Positions 31,150 to 40,057 of a stretch of 64,000 bases of DNA are shown here, one piece after another. A model generated the notes under the pieces. It was not told where the DNA came from, made no database searches, and saw nothing but the letters and a program-made list of their open reading frames with translations. Source of the stretch: Rugamonas rubra. Its GTDB lineage: Bacteria > Pseudomonadota > Gammaproteobacteria > Burkholderiales > Burkholderiaceae_D. The position numbers were made by a program, and so were the translations under genes. The stretch lies in assembly GCF_900114705.1 (NCBI RefSeq), contig NZ_FOTW01000007.1, positions 270,266 through 334,265 of the forward strand, written 5' to 3'. How positions within the stretch are numbered: position 1 is the stretch's first letter; each line of letters opens with the position of its first letter.

Positions 31150-31375
31150 TGTGGACAACTGCCTGCATATCCACAGGATGAGATGTGGGAAAAGTCGATC
31201 TTTGTCCACAAGCACTTTTTTATCCCGAACTCATCCTGTCTAGATACAATGTTTGTGCAAGTACTTTTCGGCAGCCTAAGTCGATGATTTTTCTCCGGTT
31301 TACAGACTTATCCACAGAAAAGCAGTCGTTTACTATCTACTATCAGATTTATATATATATCTTTATATAAAACCC
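31150..31375. other. Origin-like module C: four DnaA boxes, degenerate trios, long AT stretch
   Basis: Boxes are TGTGGACAA (31150-31158, reverse), ATATCCACA (31167-31175), TTGTCCACA (31202-31210) and TTATCCACA (31308-31316). After 15 bases comes a less regular trio tract, ACTATCTACTAT (31332-31343), then a 26-bp A/T run from 31347. The layout and the 158-bp first-to-last spacing match modules A and B. It ends about 65 bp before the mtnN start. Confidence 0.75.
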
Positions 31376-31439
31376 TAAACAAACGCCCGCAGTGGACAAA
31401 AACCGCCTTCACAACCCCAAAAAAAGCGAAATCAGGACG

Positions 31440-32213
31440 ATGAATTCAAGCAAAACGATGCGTTTAGGAGTGATCAGCGCGCTTGCCGAAGAACAGCAGG
31501 GGCTCATAGAGGCCATGCAGAGCCCCTACAAGCTCACGCACGGCATGCGGGACTACACGGCAGGGAAGCTGTGGGAAATCGACGCTGTGTGCGTTCTGTC
31601 GCGTATAGGCAAGGTTGCAGCGGCCATGACAGCCTCCATCCTTGTGGAAAAGTTCGGAGTTACCCACATCGTCTTCACCGGCGTCGCCGGCAGCGCGGAC
31701 AACTTGGTCAATGTGGGCGACATCGTGGTCGCCGATTCGCTGTTGCAGCACGATATAGACGCCAGTCCGCTGTTTCCGCGCTACCAGGTGCCGCTGACCG
31801 GCTTGTCACATTTCGAATCGGACTTGGATTTGAGCAACCGGCTGGGCGACGCGGCCAGCCATTTCATCGAAAACACGCTGCACCAGGTCATCGAGCCGGC
31901 GGAAAAGCTGGAGTTCGGCCTGGTTCAGCCGCAGTTGCACCGCGGTTTGATCGCCAGCGGCGACCAGTTCATCCGCAGCCGCGCGCAGATCGCCTTGTTG
32001 AAGCAGGCCCATCCGGAGCTGCTGGCGGTGGAGATGGAAGGCGCCGCCGTGGCCCAGGTGTGCTTCGAACTGGGCATCCCGTTCACCGTGATCCGGACGA
32101 TTTCCGACAAGGCCAACGAGGAGGCGGCCGTCGATTTCATGCGTTTCGTCAAATCGGTCGCCTCGCGCTACGCCTTCGACCTGATCAAGGCGTTCTGCAA
32201 AGCATCGTCGTAA
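31440..32213 (+). CDS. mtnN: 5'-methylthioadenosine/S-adenosylhomocysteine nucleosidase
   Basis: This 257-residue nucleosidase removes adenine from MTA and SAH, recycling by-products of polyamine synthesis, quorum signalling and methylation. The N-terminal strand RLGVISALAEEQQGL carries the family Glu. FTGVAGSADNLVNVGDIVVADSLLQHDID forms the phosphorylase-like core, and the substrate-binding EMEGAAVAQ and the catalytic Asp in RTISDKAN follow. The start could be 31440 or the Met at 31458; a weak AGGA site favours the former. It lies directly right of module C. Confidence 0.85.
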   Translation: MNSSKTMRLGVISALAEEQQGLIEAMQSPYKLTHGMRDYTAGKLWEIDAVCVLSRIGKVAAAMTASILVEKFGVTHIVFTGVAGSADNLVNVGDIVVADSLLQHDIDASPLFPRYQVPLTGLSHFESDLDLSNRLGDAASHFIENTLHQVIEPAEKLEFGLVQPQLHRGLIASGDQFIRSRAQIALLKQAHPELLAVEMEGAAVAQVCFELGIPFTVIRTISDKANEEAAVDFMRFVKSVASRYAFDLIKAFCKASS

Positions 32214-32216
32214 ACG

Positions 32217-32256
32217 AAAAAAGGTTCTTCGCGGCATTACTGCCGGGAAGAACCAA
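32217..32256 (-). terminator. Rho-independent terminator of putA
   Basis: The stem GGTTCTTC / GAAGAACC is extended by an inner CGGCA / TGCCG pairing and is followed on minus by TTTTTTCG. It is shared in sequence with the terminator at 16841-16878. It may also stop mtnN readthrough on plus. Confidence 0.85.
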
Positions 32257-32308
32257 GGGAGACGACGGGTTGGCCGGAACCTTGTCCGGCCGAAAAACGC
32301 TGGTAGGC

Positions 32309-35300
32309 CTAGACGCCCAGGGTCATCAGGCTGGCGTTGCCGCCGGCTGCCGTCGTATTCACGCACAGGGCCCGCTCAGCGACCAAACGCCACAGGGGGA
32401 TGGGGGCATCCTCGTTGCTGTCGATCAAGGCCACCAGGGCCCCTTCCCGGGCCGCCAGTTGCGGCCGGACGGCGTTGCCCAGCGCCGATTCGACCAGGGC
32501 GATCTGGAATTCACCGTGGAAGCCGTCGAGTTGGCCGATCACTTGGACGCGGTCCAGCACCGCCGCCGGCAAATCGATCGGCAGCACGTCGTTCGAATTG
32601 CCCAGCACGACGGCGAAGTTGCCGGTGGCCAGGGTCGCCGCCAGCTGGTTCAGCAGGCCGCCGGTGCTGGCCGCCGCGCACACCACGGTGCCGCGCGGCT
32701 GGAAGCTCAGGGTGTTGCGCTCGCCGGTGGGGCCGGGCAAGACCGTGGTGCTGCCCAGCAGGCTGGTGCGGCAGTATTGTTGCGCCAGGTTGACGATGCG
32801 CTCGTGGCCGTGCATCTTGGCCCAGACCGTCAGCGCGTCCAGGCCCGGGGTCGACTTGCGCTCGTGCTCGCCCTGCGCCACCGCGCCGCGCTGCAGGCGT
32901 TTCAGGTAGAGCGGGCCGCCGGCTTTGGGGCCGGTGCCGGACTTGCCCTCGCCGCCGAACGGTTGCACGCCGACCACGGCGCCGACGATGTTGCGGTTGA
33001 CGTAAATGTTGCCGACATGGGCGCGCGCGCTGATGAAGTCGATGGTCTCGTCGATGCGCGAATGCACGCCCAGGGTCAGGCCGAAGCCGCTAGCGTTTAT
33101 TTGCTCTATCAGTTTCGGCAAGTCGGCGCGCTGGTAGCGGATCACGTGCAGCACCGGGCCGAACACTTCCTGCGTCAATTCCTCCAGCGAACGGATTTCC
33201 AGCACGGTCGGCGGCACGAAGGTGCCGACCGGCGCGTCGGCGCCCTGCGACAGGTCGAGCGAGAAGTGGTTCAGCGCGGTTTTCTTCATGCGCTCGATGT
33301 GGGCCAGCAAGTTGCCCTGGGCCTCGGCGTCGATCACCGGGCCGATGTCGGTGGACAGGCGGTCCGGGTTGCCGACGCGCAGTTCCAACATCGCGCCCTT
33401 GAGCATTTTGATGGTCTTGTCGGCGATTTCTTCCTGCAGGAACAGCACGCGCAGGGCCGAGCAACGTTGGCCGGCGCTGTCGAAGGCGGACGAGATGGCG
33501 TCCTGCACCACCTGCTCCGGCAGGGCCGAGGAGTCGACGATCATGGCGTTCTGGCCGCCGGTTTCGGCGATCAGCGGAATCTCGGCCGACTCGGCGGCGG
33601 CGCGCTTGGCCAGAGTGCGGTTGATCAGCTGGGCCACTTCGGTCGAGCCGGTGAAGATCACGCCCTTGACGCGGGCGTCGTCGCACAGGCCGGCGCCGAC
33701 CACCTCGCCGCGGCCGGGCAGGAATTGCAGCGCGGCGCGCGGCACGCCGGCCTGGTGCAGCAGTTCGACGGCGCGGTGGGCGATCAGCGGGGTTTGCTCG
33801 GCCGGCTTGGCCAGCACCACGTTGCCGGCCGCCAGGGCGGCGGCGACCTGGCCGGTGAAGATGGCCAGCGGGAAGTTCCACGGGCTGATGCAGGTGACCG
33901 GGCCGAGCGCCAGCGTGTTCGGCGCGGCGGCCACCTGGGCGGCGTAGTAGCGCAGGAAGTCGACCGCCTCGCGGATCTCGGCGATGGCGTTGGGCAGCGA
34001 CTTGCCGGCCTCGCGGATGGCCAGCGCCATCAGTTCCAGCTGGTGCTGCTCATACAGGTCGGCGGCGCGCTGCAGCGCGGCGGCGCGCAGCGCCGGTTCG
34101 GTGGTCTGCCAGTCCATGGCGAACTGGCTGGCGCTGGCCAGCGCGGTTTCCACGTCGGCGGCCGAGGCCTCGACCAGCCGGCCGACCAGGTCGTCGTGGC
34201 GGGCCGGGTTGATGATGTCCAGCACGGGCTGGCCGTTGCTCGCTTCGCCGGCCAGCAGCGGCGCGGCGCGCCAGTCGCGCGGCGCGGCCAGCGCGGCGGA
34301 GATGTCGCGCAGCACGTCCTCGTTGGCCAGGTCGATGCCGGCCGAGTTCTTGCGCTCGGCGCCGAACATGTCCAGCGGCAGGGCGATGCCGGGGTGCGGC
34401 TGGCCGCCCTGGGCGCGGGCCTGCTCCAGCGGGTCCTGGATCAGGGTCTCGATGGCGATGTTCTCGTCGACGATCTGGTTGACGAAGGAGGAGTTGGCGC
34501 CGTTCTCCAGCAGGCGGCGCACCAGGTAGGCCAGCAGCGTCTCGTGCGAGCCGACCGGGGCGTAGATGCGGCAGCCCTTGCCCAGCTTGTCCTTGCCGAC
34601 CACCTGGTCGTACAGGGTCTCGCCCATGCCGTGCAGGCATTGGAACTCGTAGTCGGTGACGCCGTCGCGCTTGGCCCAGGTGTAGATGGTCGACAGGGTC
34701 TGCGCGTTGTGGGTGGCGAACTGCGGGTAGATCACGCTGGTGGCGGCAAGCAGTTTTTGTGCGCAGACCAGGTAGGACACGTCGGTGTAGACCTTGCGCG
34801 TGTAGACCGGGTAGCCGCTCATGCCGTCGACTTGGCCGCGCTTGATCTCGGCGTCCCAGTAGGCGCCCTTGACCAGGCGCACCATGAACTTGCGGCCGCT
34901 GCGCTTGGCCAGGTCGACCAGGAAGTCGATGACGAAGGGGCAACGCTTCTGGTAGGCCTGGACGACGAAGCCGATGCCCTCGAAGCCGGCCAACGCCGGG
35001 TCGAAGGCCATCGCCTCCATCAGGTCGAGCGACAGTTCGAGCCGGTCGGCCTCCTCGGCGTCGATGTTCAGGCCGATGTCGTACTGCTTGGCCAGCAGCA
35101 CCAGCGCGCGCACGCGCGGCAGCAGCTCGGCCATCACGCGGGCGCGCTGGGCGCGGCTGTAGCGCGGGTGCAGCGCCGACAGCTTGACCGAGATGCCGGG
35201 GCCGTCCTTGATGCCGCGCCCGTTCGAGGCCTTGCCGATGGCGTGGATCGCCGTCTCGTAGGCGGCGTAGTAGTAGGCGGCGTCGCTCTCGGTCAGTGCC

Positions 35301-35974
35301 GCCTCGCCCAGCATGTCGTAGGAGTAGCGGTAGCCGCGCGCCTCGTTGTCGCGGCCGTTCTTGATCGCCTCGTCGATGGTCTGGCCGGTGACGAACTGGT
35401 TGCCCAGCATGCGCATGGCCAGGTCGACGCCCTTGCGGATCAGCGGCTCGCCGCCCTTGGTGATGAGCTTGCTGAGCGCCGAGCCGAGGCCGTTCTCGCT
35501 GCTGGTGCTGACCAGCTTGCCGGTGATCAGCAGGCCCCAGGTGGCGGCGTTGACGAACAGCGAGGGCGATTCGCCCAGGTGCTTGCGCCAGTCGCCCTTG
35601 CTGATCTTGTCGGCGATCAGGCGGTCGGCGGTGGCGCTGTCGGGGATGCGCAACAGCGCCTCGGCCAGGCACATCAGCGCCACGCCCTCCTCCGAGGACA
35701 GGGAAAACTCGTGCATCAGGGCGTCGACGCCCGAGGCGCGGGTGCGTTTGTCGCGTACAGACGACACTAATTTGTGCGCCAGCTGCTGCGCCTGCAGTTG
35801 TGTGTCGGGGCCGCTGTTCTGTACCTGGCCCAGCAACCACTGCACGGCGCCGGCCTCGTCGCGGCGGTAGGCCGCCGTGATGGCGGCGCGCAGCGGGGTG
35901 GGGTCGCGCAGGACCTCGGCTTGTAGTGCGGCAAAGGGGACAGGGGGCGAAACCGGGGCAACGGCTGGGTGCAT
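32309..35974 (-). CDS. putA: Bifunctional proline dehydrogenase / L-glutamate gamma-semialdehyde dehydrogenase PutA
   Basis: This enzyme of about 1221 residues converts proline to glutamate. An FAD-dependent proline dehydrogenase barrel (roughly residues 180-480, ending in RRLLENGANSSF) is followed by an NAD-dependent aldehyde dehydrogenase (roughly 560-1030) with LIAETGGQNAM and catalytic Cys838 in SAGQRCSA. A C-terminal ALDH-like extension completes it. No N-terminal ribbon-helix-helix DNA-binding domain is present, so it cannot self-repress like E. coli PutA. The ATG at 35974 gives this length although the frame runs to 36316. It is divergent from an lrp-type gene. Confidence 0.92.
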   Translation of the reverse strand: MHPAVAPVSPPVPFAALQAEVLRDPTPLRAAITAAYRRDEAGAVQWLLGQVQNSGPDTQLQAQQLAHKLVSSVRDKRTRASGVDALMHEFSLSSEEGVALMCLAEALLRIPDSATADRLIADKISKGDWRKHLGESPSLFVNAATWGLLITGKLVSTSSENGLGSALSKLITKGGEPLIRKGVDLAMRMLGNQFVTGQTIDEAIKNGRDNEARGYRYSYDMLGEAALTESDAAYYYAAYETAIHAIGKASNGRGIKDGPGISVKLSALHPRYSRAQRARVMAELLPRVRALVLLAKQYDIGLNIDAEEADRLELSLDLMEAMAFDPALAGFEGIGFVVQAYQKRCPFVIDFLVDLAKRSGRKFMVRLVKGAYWDAEIKRGQVDGMSGYPVYTRKVYTDVSYLVCAQKLLAATSVIYPQFATHNAQTLSTIYTWAKRDGVTDYEFQCLHGMGETLYDQVVGKDKLGKGCRIYAPVGSHETLLAYLVRRLLENGANSSFVNQIVDENIAIETLIQDPLEQARAQGGQPHPGIALPLDMFGAERKNSAGIDLANEDVLRDISAALAAPRDWRAAPLLAGEASNGQPVLDIINPARHDDLVGRLVEASAADVETALASASQFAMDWQTTEPALRAAALQRAADLYEQHQLELMALAIREAGKSLPNAIAEIREAVDFLRYYAAQVAAAPNTLALGPVTCISPWNFPLAIFTGQVAAALAAGNVVLAKPAEQTPLIAHRAVELLHQAGVPRAALQFLPGRGEVVGAGLCDDARVKGVIFTGSTEVAQLINRTLAKRAAAESAEIPLIAETGGQNAMIVDSSALPEQVVQDAISSAFDSAGQRCSALRVLFLQEEIADKTIKMLKGAMLELRVGNPDRLSTDIGPVIDAEAQGNLLAHIERMKKTALNHFSLDLSQGADAPVGTFVPPTVLEIRSLEELTQEVFGPVLHVIRYQRADLPKLIEQINASGFGLTLGVHSRIDETIDFISARAHVGNIYVNRNIVGAVVGVQPFGGEGKSGTGPKAGGPLYLKRLQRGAVAQGEHERKSTPGLDALTVWAKMHGHERIVNLAQQYCRTSLLGSTTVLPGPTGERNTLSFQPRGTVVCAAASTGGLLNQLAATLATGNFAVVLGNSNDVLPIDLPAAVLDRVQVIGQLDGFHGEFQIALVESALGNAVRPQLAAREGALVALIDSNEDAPIPLWRLVAERALCVNTTAAGGNASLMTLGV

Positions 35975-36194
35975 GGGGTGGCTCTTTTTGAAGAAAAATG
36001 TCGGGGAATCGTGTCGCGGCCACATAGCAAAACACGCTCGGCATGCGGTGGCTGGCGAGCGTGAAACTGTGAACTGCTGATGATTTGATTGTAAAGCGGA
36101 TTCTTCTGGATTAATTCTGGTATTACTGAGGACTAGCAATAGATAGTTTTTGGTGCGACAATTTAACCAAATAATATTGTGGGGGAGTGTAGGC

Positions 36195-36650
36195 ATGCTG
36201 GACAAGATCAGTAAGAAAATTCTGATGGAACTGCAGAGCGACGGCCGCATCAGCAACGTCGAGTTGGCGGCGCGCGTCAACCTGTCGCCGGCGGCCTGCC
36301 TGGAGCGGGTGCGCAAGCTGCACGAATCCGGTTACATCATGGGCTACACGGCCCAGCTGAACCCGCAGTTGCTCGACGTGTCGCTGCTGGTGTTCATCGA
36401 GGTGGTGCTCGACCGCACCACGCCGGAGGTGTTCGACGCCTTCAAGCACAGCGTGCAGGTGATCCCCGAGGTGCTGGAATGCCATATGGTGGCCGGCGGT
36501 TTCGACTACCTGGTCAAGGCCCGCGTCAAGGACATGGCGGCCTACCGCGAGTTCCTGGGCAAAACCCTGCTGCAAAAAGGGGTACGCGAAACCCACACCT
36601 ACGCGGTGATGGAAGAGGTGAAGAACACCACCAAACTTCCGATCAAGTAG
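36195..36650 (+). CDS. Lrp/AsnC-family regulator, likely activator of putA
   Basis: This 151-residue regulator has an N-terminal winged HTH (LDKISKKILMELQSDGRISNVELAARVNLSPAACLERVRKL) and a C-terminal RAM ligand-binding domain (about 70-145). It is transcribed divergently from putA across a 220-bp AT-rich gap. This arrangement is known for the proline-responsive PutR-type Lrp activators, so I infer it senses proline. A GGGGGAG site precedes the ATG at 36195. Confidence 0.88.
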   Translation: MLDKISKKILMELQSDGRISNVELAARVNLSPAACLERVRKLHESGYIMGYTAQLNPQLLDVSLLVFIEVVLDRTTPEVFDAFKHSVQVIPEVLECHMVAGGFDYLVKARVKDMAAYREFLGKTLLQKGVRETHTYAVMEEVKNTTKLPIK

Positions 36651-36828
36651 TTGCAATAGGCCAAAATAAGCATTGAGCTGCCCGGTGAATTGTTGTACGT
36701 TGGAACCGTTCGATAGGATAGTTCTAACCACGTGCAACTAGGCGCCACCCGCGTTTTGGATGATGCATGATGACCAGGCGAAGATCTGGCTAGCAGGCAA
36801 ACATGCCGACCACCGGGAGACTCACACC

Positions 36829-38382
36829 ATGCAATTGCGGCAAAAAACCTTGCGCCAGGCCGGCTGGATCGCTGGCGCCACCGCCGGCGGCGCCGCCCTG
36901 GCGGGCTTGTCCCACCTGCTCTTCGCCAGTCCCGTCGCCGACGCGCTGCTGGCCGCGCTGGGCGCCGCCCTGGTCGCCCGCCTGGCCGGCGCCGAGCGGC
37001 AGGACGCCGGCATGCGCCAGTTCGCCCACGTGGTGGGCGACGGCATCGACGCCATCATGATCGGCGCCGCCGAAACCTCCTACTTCGTCGACTCGGTCAA
37101 GAAGAAGATCGAGCAGGACGTCAAGACCGCCAGCGCGATCGCCGCCGGTTCCGAACGCAACGCCCGCACCACCGAGAACATGGCGGCCAACGCCGAGCGC
37201 GCCGCCGGCGTGGCGGCGCAGGTGCGCAGCGAAACCGTGCAGGGCCGCACCGAGGCCAGCGAGGGCTTGCGGCGCATCGTCGGCGCGCGCCAGGAGGCGC
37301 AGACGGCGGCCGGCGTGATGGCCGGGCTGCAGGACAAGTCGCGCCGCATCAGCGGCTTCACCCAGGCCATCACCGAAATTTCCGCGCGCACCAACCTGCT
37401 GGCGCTGAACGCCGCCATCGAGGCGGCGCGCGCCGGCGAGCACGGCCGTGGCTTCGCCGTCGTCGCCGGCGAGGTGCGCCAGTTGGCCATGCGCACCAAG
37501 GAGGCGGCCGACGAGATCACCTCGATGGTGCGGGAGATCAACGAGCAGTCGGAACGGGCGGCCAGCGGCATGAGCACGTTGGCGGCCGAGGTCAGCGCCG
37601 CCGCCGGCAATGTCGAGACGGTGCATGGCTTGCTGGGCAACATCGAGCGCTCCTCCGGCGTCTCCGAGGAGGAGATCGGCCAGATCGCCCACGCCTCGCG
37701 CGAGCAGGTCGAGACCAGCCAGCGCATCGCCGCCGCCATCGGCCGCATCCGCGACAGCATGCTGGCCACCGACGCCGAGCTGCCGCGCGCGGCGAAGTCG
37801 GCGATGGCGCTGGCCGAGCGGGCCGAATCGATCGCGGCGGCGCTGGGCGAGTCCGAGGTGGCGACGGCGCACGACGACATCCGCCGCGCCGCCCAGCAGG
37901 CGGCGCGCGAGGTGGGGCGGATCTTCTCGGCGGCCATCGCCAGCGGCAAGATTTCGCGCGACGCCCTGTTCGAGCGCCGCTACACGCCCATCCCCAACAC
38001 CGATCCGCCCAAGCACAGCAGCAGCTTCGACGCCTTCACCGACCGCGTGCTGCCGGACCTGCAGGAGGGGCTGTTGTTGAGCATGCCGCAACTGGCCTAC
38101 GCCGGCGCGGTGGACAACAACGGCTATTTCCCGACGCACAACAAGAAGTTTTCCCAGCCGCTGACCGGCGACTACGCCGTCGACTTCGTCAACAACCGCA
38201 CCAAGCGCATCTTCAACGACCGCACCGGTTCGCGCTGCGGCGCCAACACCAAGCCCTTCCTGTTGCAGACCTACAAGCGCGACACGGGCGAGGTGATGCA
38301 CGACCTGTCGGCGCCGATCTACGTCGACGGCCGCCACTGGGGCGGCTTCCGCATCGGCTACCGCTCCAGCGCGGCGCACTGA
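36829..38382 (+). CDS. Methyl-accepting chemotaxis protein with C-terminal sensor-like domain
   Basis: This 517-residue chemoreceptor begins with two closely spaced hydrophobic helices (about residues 12-55). The MCP signalling hairpin follows, with the conserved tip [35 protein letters not shown] near 182-216. Unusually, about 150 residues lie after the signalling domain and resemble a Cache/PAS-type sensor ([21 protein letters not shown], then [17 protein letters not shown]). That places the sensor in the cytoplasm. A GGGAG site precedes the ATG at 36829; the open frame begins at 36760. Confidence 0.85.
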   Translation: MQLRQKTLRQAGWIAGATAGGAALAGLSHLLFASPVADALLAALGAALVARLAGAERQDAGMRQFAHVVGDGIDAIMIGAAETSYFVDSVKKKIEQDVKTASAIAAGSERNARTTENMAANAERAAGVAAQVRSETVQGRTEASEGLRRIVGARQEAQTAAGVMAGLQDKSRRISGFTQAITEISARTNLLALNAAIEAARAGEHGRGFAVVAGEVRQLAMRTKEAADEITSMVREINEQSERAASGMSTLAAEVSAAAGNVETVHGLLGNIERSSGVSEEEIGQIAHASREQVETSQRIAAAIGRIRDSMLATDAELPRAAKSAMALAERAESIAAALGESEVATAHDDIRRAAQQAAREVGRIFSAAIASGKISRDALFERRYTPIPNTDPPKHSSSFDAFTDRVLPDLQEGLLLSMPQLAYAGAVDNNGYFPTHNKKFSQPLTGDYAVDFVNNRTKRIFNDRTGSRCGANTKPFLLQTYKRDTGEVMHDLSAPIYVDGRHWGGFRIGYRSSAAH

Positions 38383-38556
38383 CCCAGCGGGGTCAGTGCC
38401 GACATTCGTACACGAGCTCGGCAGTAAAGGCGTTCGATGGCGTGGCCGCTACGGTTGAGGTCGTGTCTAAATGTCGGCACTGACCCCATTGGGTCAGTGG
38501 TTCTCTGACCCCGGTGGTTCTACTTGAGCTCGTGTCCGAATGTCGGCACTGACCCC
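38377..38556. repeat. REP/BIME-like cluster of TGACCCC-GTGCCGACATTCG elements
   Basis: Three copies of a conserved 25-31-bp unit lie between the chemoreceptor and the LysR gene. One is in forward orientation (GGGGTCAGTGCCGACATTCG, 38389-38408) and two are inverted (ending at 38487 and 38555), giving long inverted repeats. The first overlaps the chemoreceptor stop codon. The same unit recurs at 46924-47008. Confidence 0.75.
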
Positions 38557-38566
38557 GCAGTGGTTT

Positions 38567-39538
38567 TTAGTAGGTGTCGCTGCGCGGGCTGGTGCCGGGC
38601 GCCATGCGCTGGGTGGCGGCGTTGTTCATGCCCTCCAGGTTCAGGCGCAGCCATTTGTGCGCCGGGCTGCGCGCGTCGCGCTCGTGCCACAGCATGTCCA
38701 GGTGCACCGCCGGCAGGGTGAACGGCAGCTCCTTGGAGATCAGCGCGTCGGTCATGCCGGTCGAGGCGATCAGGTGGCGCGGCAGCACGGTGATCAGGTC
38801 GGAATTGGCGACCACCCGCCCGGCGGTGAAGAACTGGTTGACCGTCAGCAGGATGCGCCGCTCGCGCTGGATCTGCGCCAGCGCCTCGTCGACCAGGCCG
38901 TGGGCGCGGCCGGAGAAGCTCACCAGCAGGTGGTTGGCGGCGCAATAGTTGTCCAGCGTCAGGTCGAGCTTGGACAGCGGATGGTCGCGCCGCATCACGC
39001 ACACGTAGTGGCCGGAGTACAGGCGCTCGTGGCGGATCGGCGAACCGGTCTCGTAGGACAGCTGGGCCGCCACGCCGGGGAAGAAGCCGACCGCCAGGTC
39101 GATGTCGCCGCGCAGCAGCATCGGGCGCGGCTCGCGCGTGGTCAGCGGCACCATGCGCACGTTGACGCCGGGCGCCTCGCGCTCGATCGAACGCATCAGC
39201 GAGGGCAGCCAGAAGGCGGCGGTGGCGTCGGCCATGGCCATGCGGAAGGTGGCGTGGGCCTTGGAGACGTCGAAGGTCTCCGGCGCCACCGCCGCCTCCA
39301 GGCTGGCCAGCGCGCTGCGCACCGACGGCCACAGCGCCTCGGCGCGCGGGGTCGGCTTGACGCCGTAGGCGGTGCGGATCAGCAACTCGTCGCCCAGGCT
39401 TTCGCGCAGGCGCTTGATGGCGTTGGAGACGGCCGGCTGGGTCATGGCCAAATGGCCGGCCGCGCGTGTCAGGTTTTGTTCCGTCATCACGGCGTCGAAG
39501 ACGCGCAGCAAGTTCAAGTCCAGCGTCAAAAAGCTCAT
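38567..39538 (-). CDS. LysR-family transcriptional regulator
   Basis: This 323-residue regulator has an N-terminal winged HTH (LDLNLLRVFDAVMTEQNLTRAAGHLAMTQPAVSNAIKRLRESLGD) and a periplasmic-binding-protein-like effector domain (about 95-300). It resembles the NodD/LinR-like branch that begins with LDLNLL. No divergent metabolic gene is adjacent, so the target is not evident. REP-like repeats lie directly after its stop. Confidence 0.88.
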   Translation of the reverse strand: MSFLTLDLNLLRVFDAVMTEQNLTRAAGHLAMTQPAVSNAIKRLRESLGDELLIRTAYGVKPTPRAEALWPSVRSALASLEAAVAPETFDVSKAHATFRMAMADATAAFWLPSLMRSIEREAPGVNVRMVPLTTREPRPMLLRGDIDLAVGFFPGVAAQLSYETGSPIRHERLYSGHYVCVMRRDHPLSKLDLTLDNYCAANHLLVSFSGRAHGLVDEALAQIQRERRILLTVNQFFTAGRVVANSDLITVLPRHLIASTGMTDALISKELPFTLPAVHLDMLWHERDARSPAHKWLRLNLEGMNNAATQRMAPGTSPRSDTY

Positions 39539-39715
39539 GGCGGCTCAGGGTAGTTAATGAATGGCAACAGTGTAGAGGATGGCCGGATATTCGGGGAATA
39601 CCCCGAACAGGCCGGTTTCATTCACCATTCATATAATTGTTATCGGGAAATGAAATTGGATAGTTATGTTGCGCTGCACTATAGTTACACTTGATTCTAA
39701 ATGCACCGGAACATC

Positions 39716-40009
39716 ATGTCTACCTTCATCTCCTATTTGCAAGCCGCCGCCCTGGATTTCTCCTGGCTGGGCGCCGTCCAGCTGGTCTTCGGCCTGGCCC
39801 TGGCGGCCGCCCTGCTGGTGTTGTTCAAACCGCTGCTGCGCGGCATAGGCCGCGCGCTGCTGCTGGTCGTCAAGCCGAAACTGAGCAAGGAAGAGCAATT
39901 GCAGCGCCGCCAGATGCGCGACGCGATGATGCTCAGCCGCATGTTGAACGCGATGGACGGCTCGCCCAGCCACGCGGCCGAATTGCGCGCGCTAGCCTCG
40001 CGCGCCTGA
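39716..40009 (+). CDS. Small single-span membrane protein of unknown function
   Basis: This frame encodes 97 residues from the ATG at 39716, which has a GGA site about 8 bases upstream; an ATG at 39701 is also possible. It has one strong hydrophobic helix (LVFGLALAAALLVLFKPLL), then a basic, amphipathic tail (KLSKEEQLQRRQMRDAMML). I do not recognise the family. The coding pattern and ribosome-binding site support it as real. Confidence 0.6.
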   Translation: MSTFISYLQAAALDFSWLGAVQLVFGLALAAALLVLFKPLLRGIGRALLLVVKPKLSKEEQLQRRQMRDAMMLSRMLNAMDGSPSHAAELRALASRA

Positions 40010-40057
40010 TGTCCTAGTCGCGGCGGCGGCGCAAGGCCGCTGCCGCAGTGCAGCAAA

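Noticed and set aside
31571..35770. 1399-codon plus-strand frame across mtnN and putA
   Set aside because: It overlaps mtnN in another frame and is antisense to putA; amino-acid composition is that of a GC-rich shadow.
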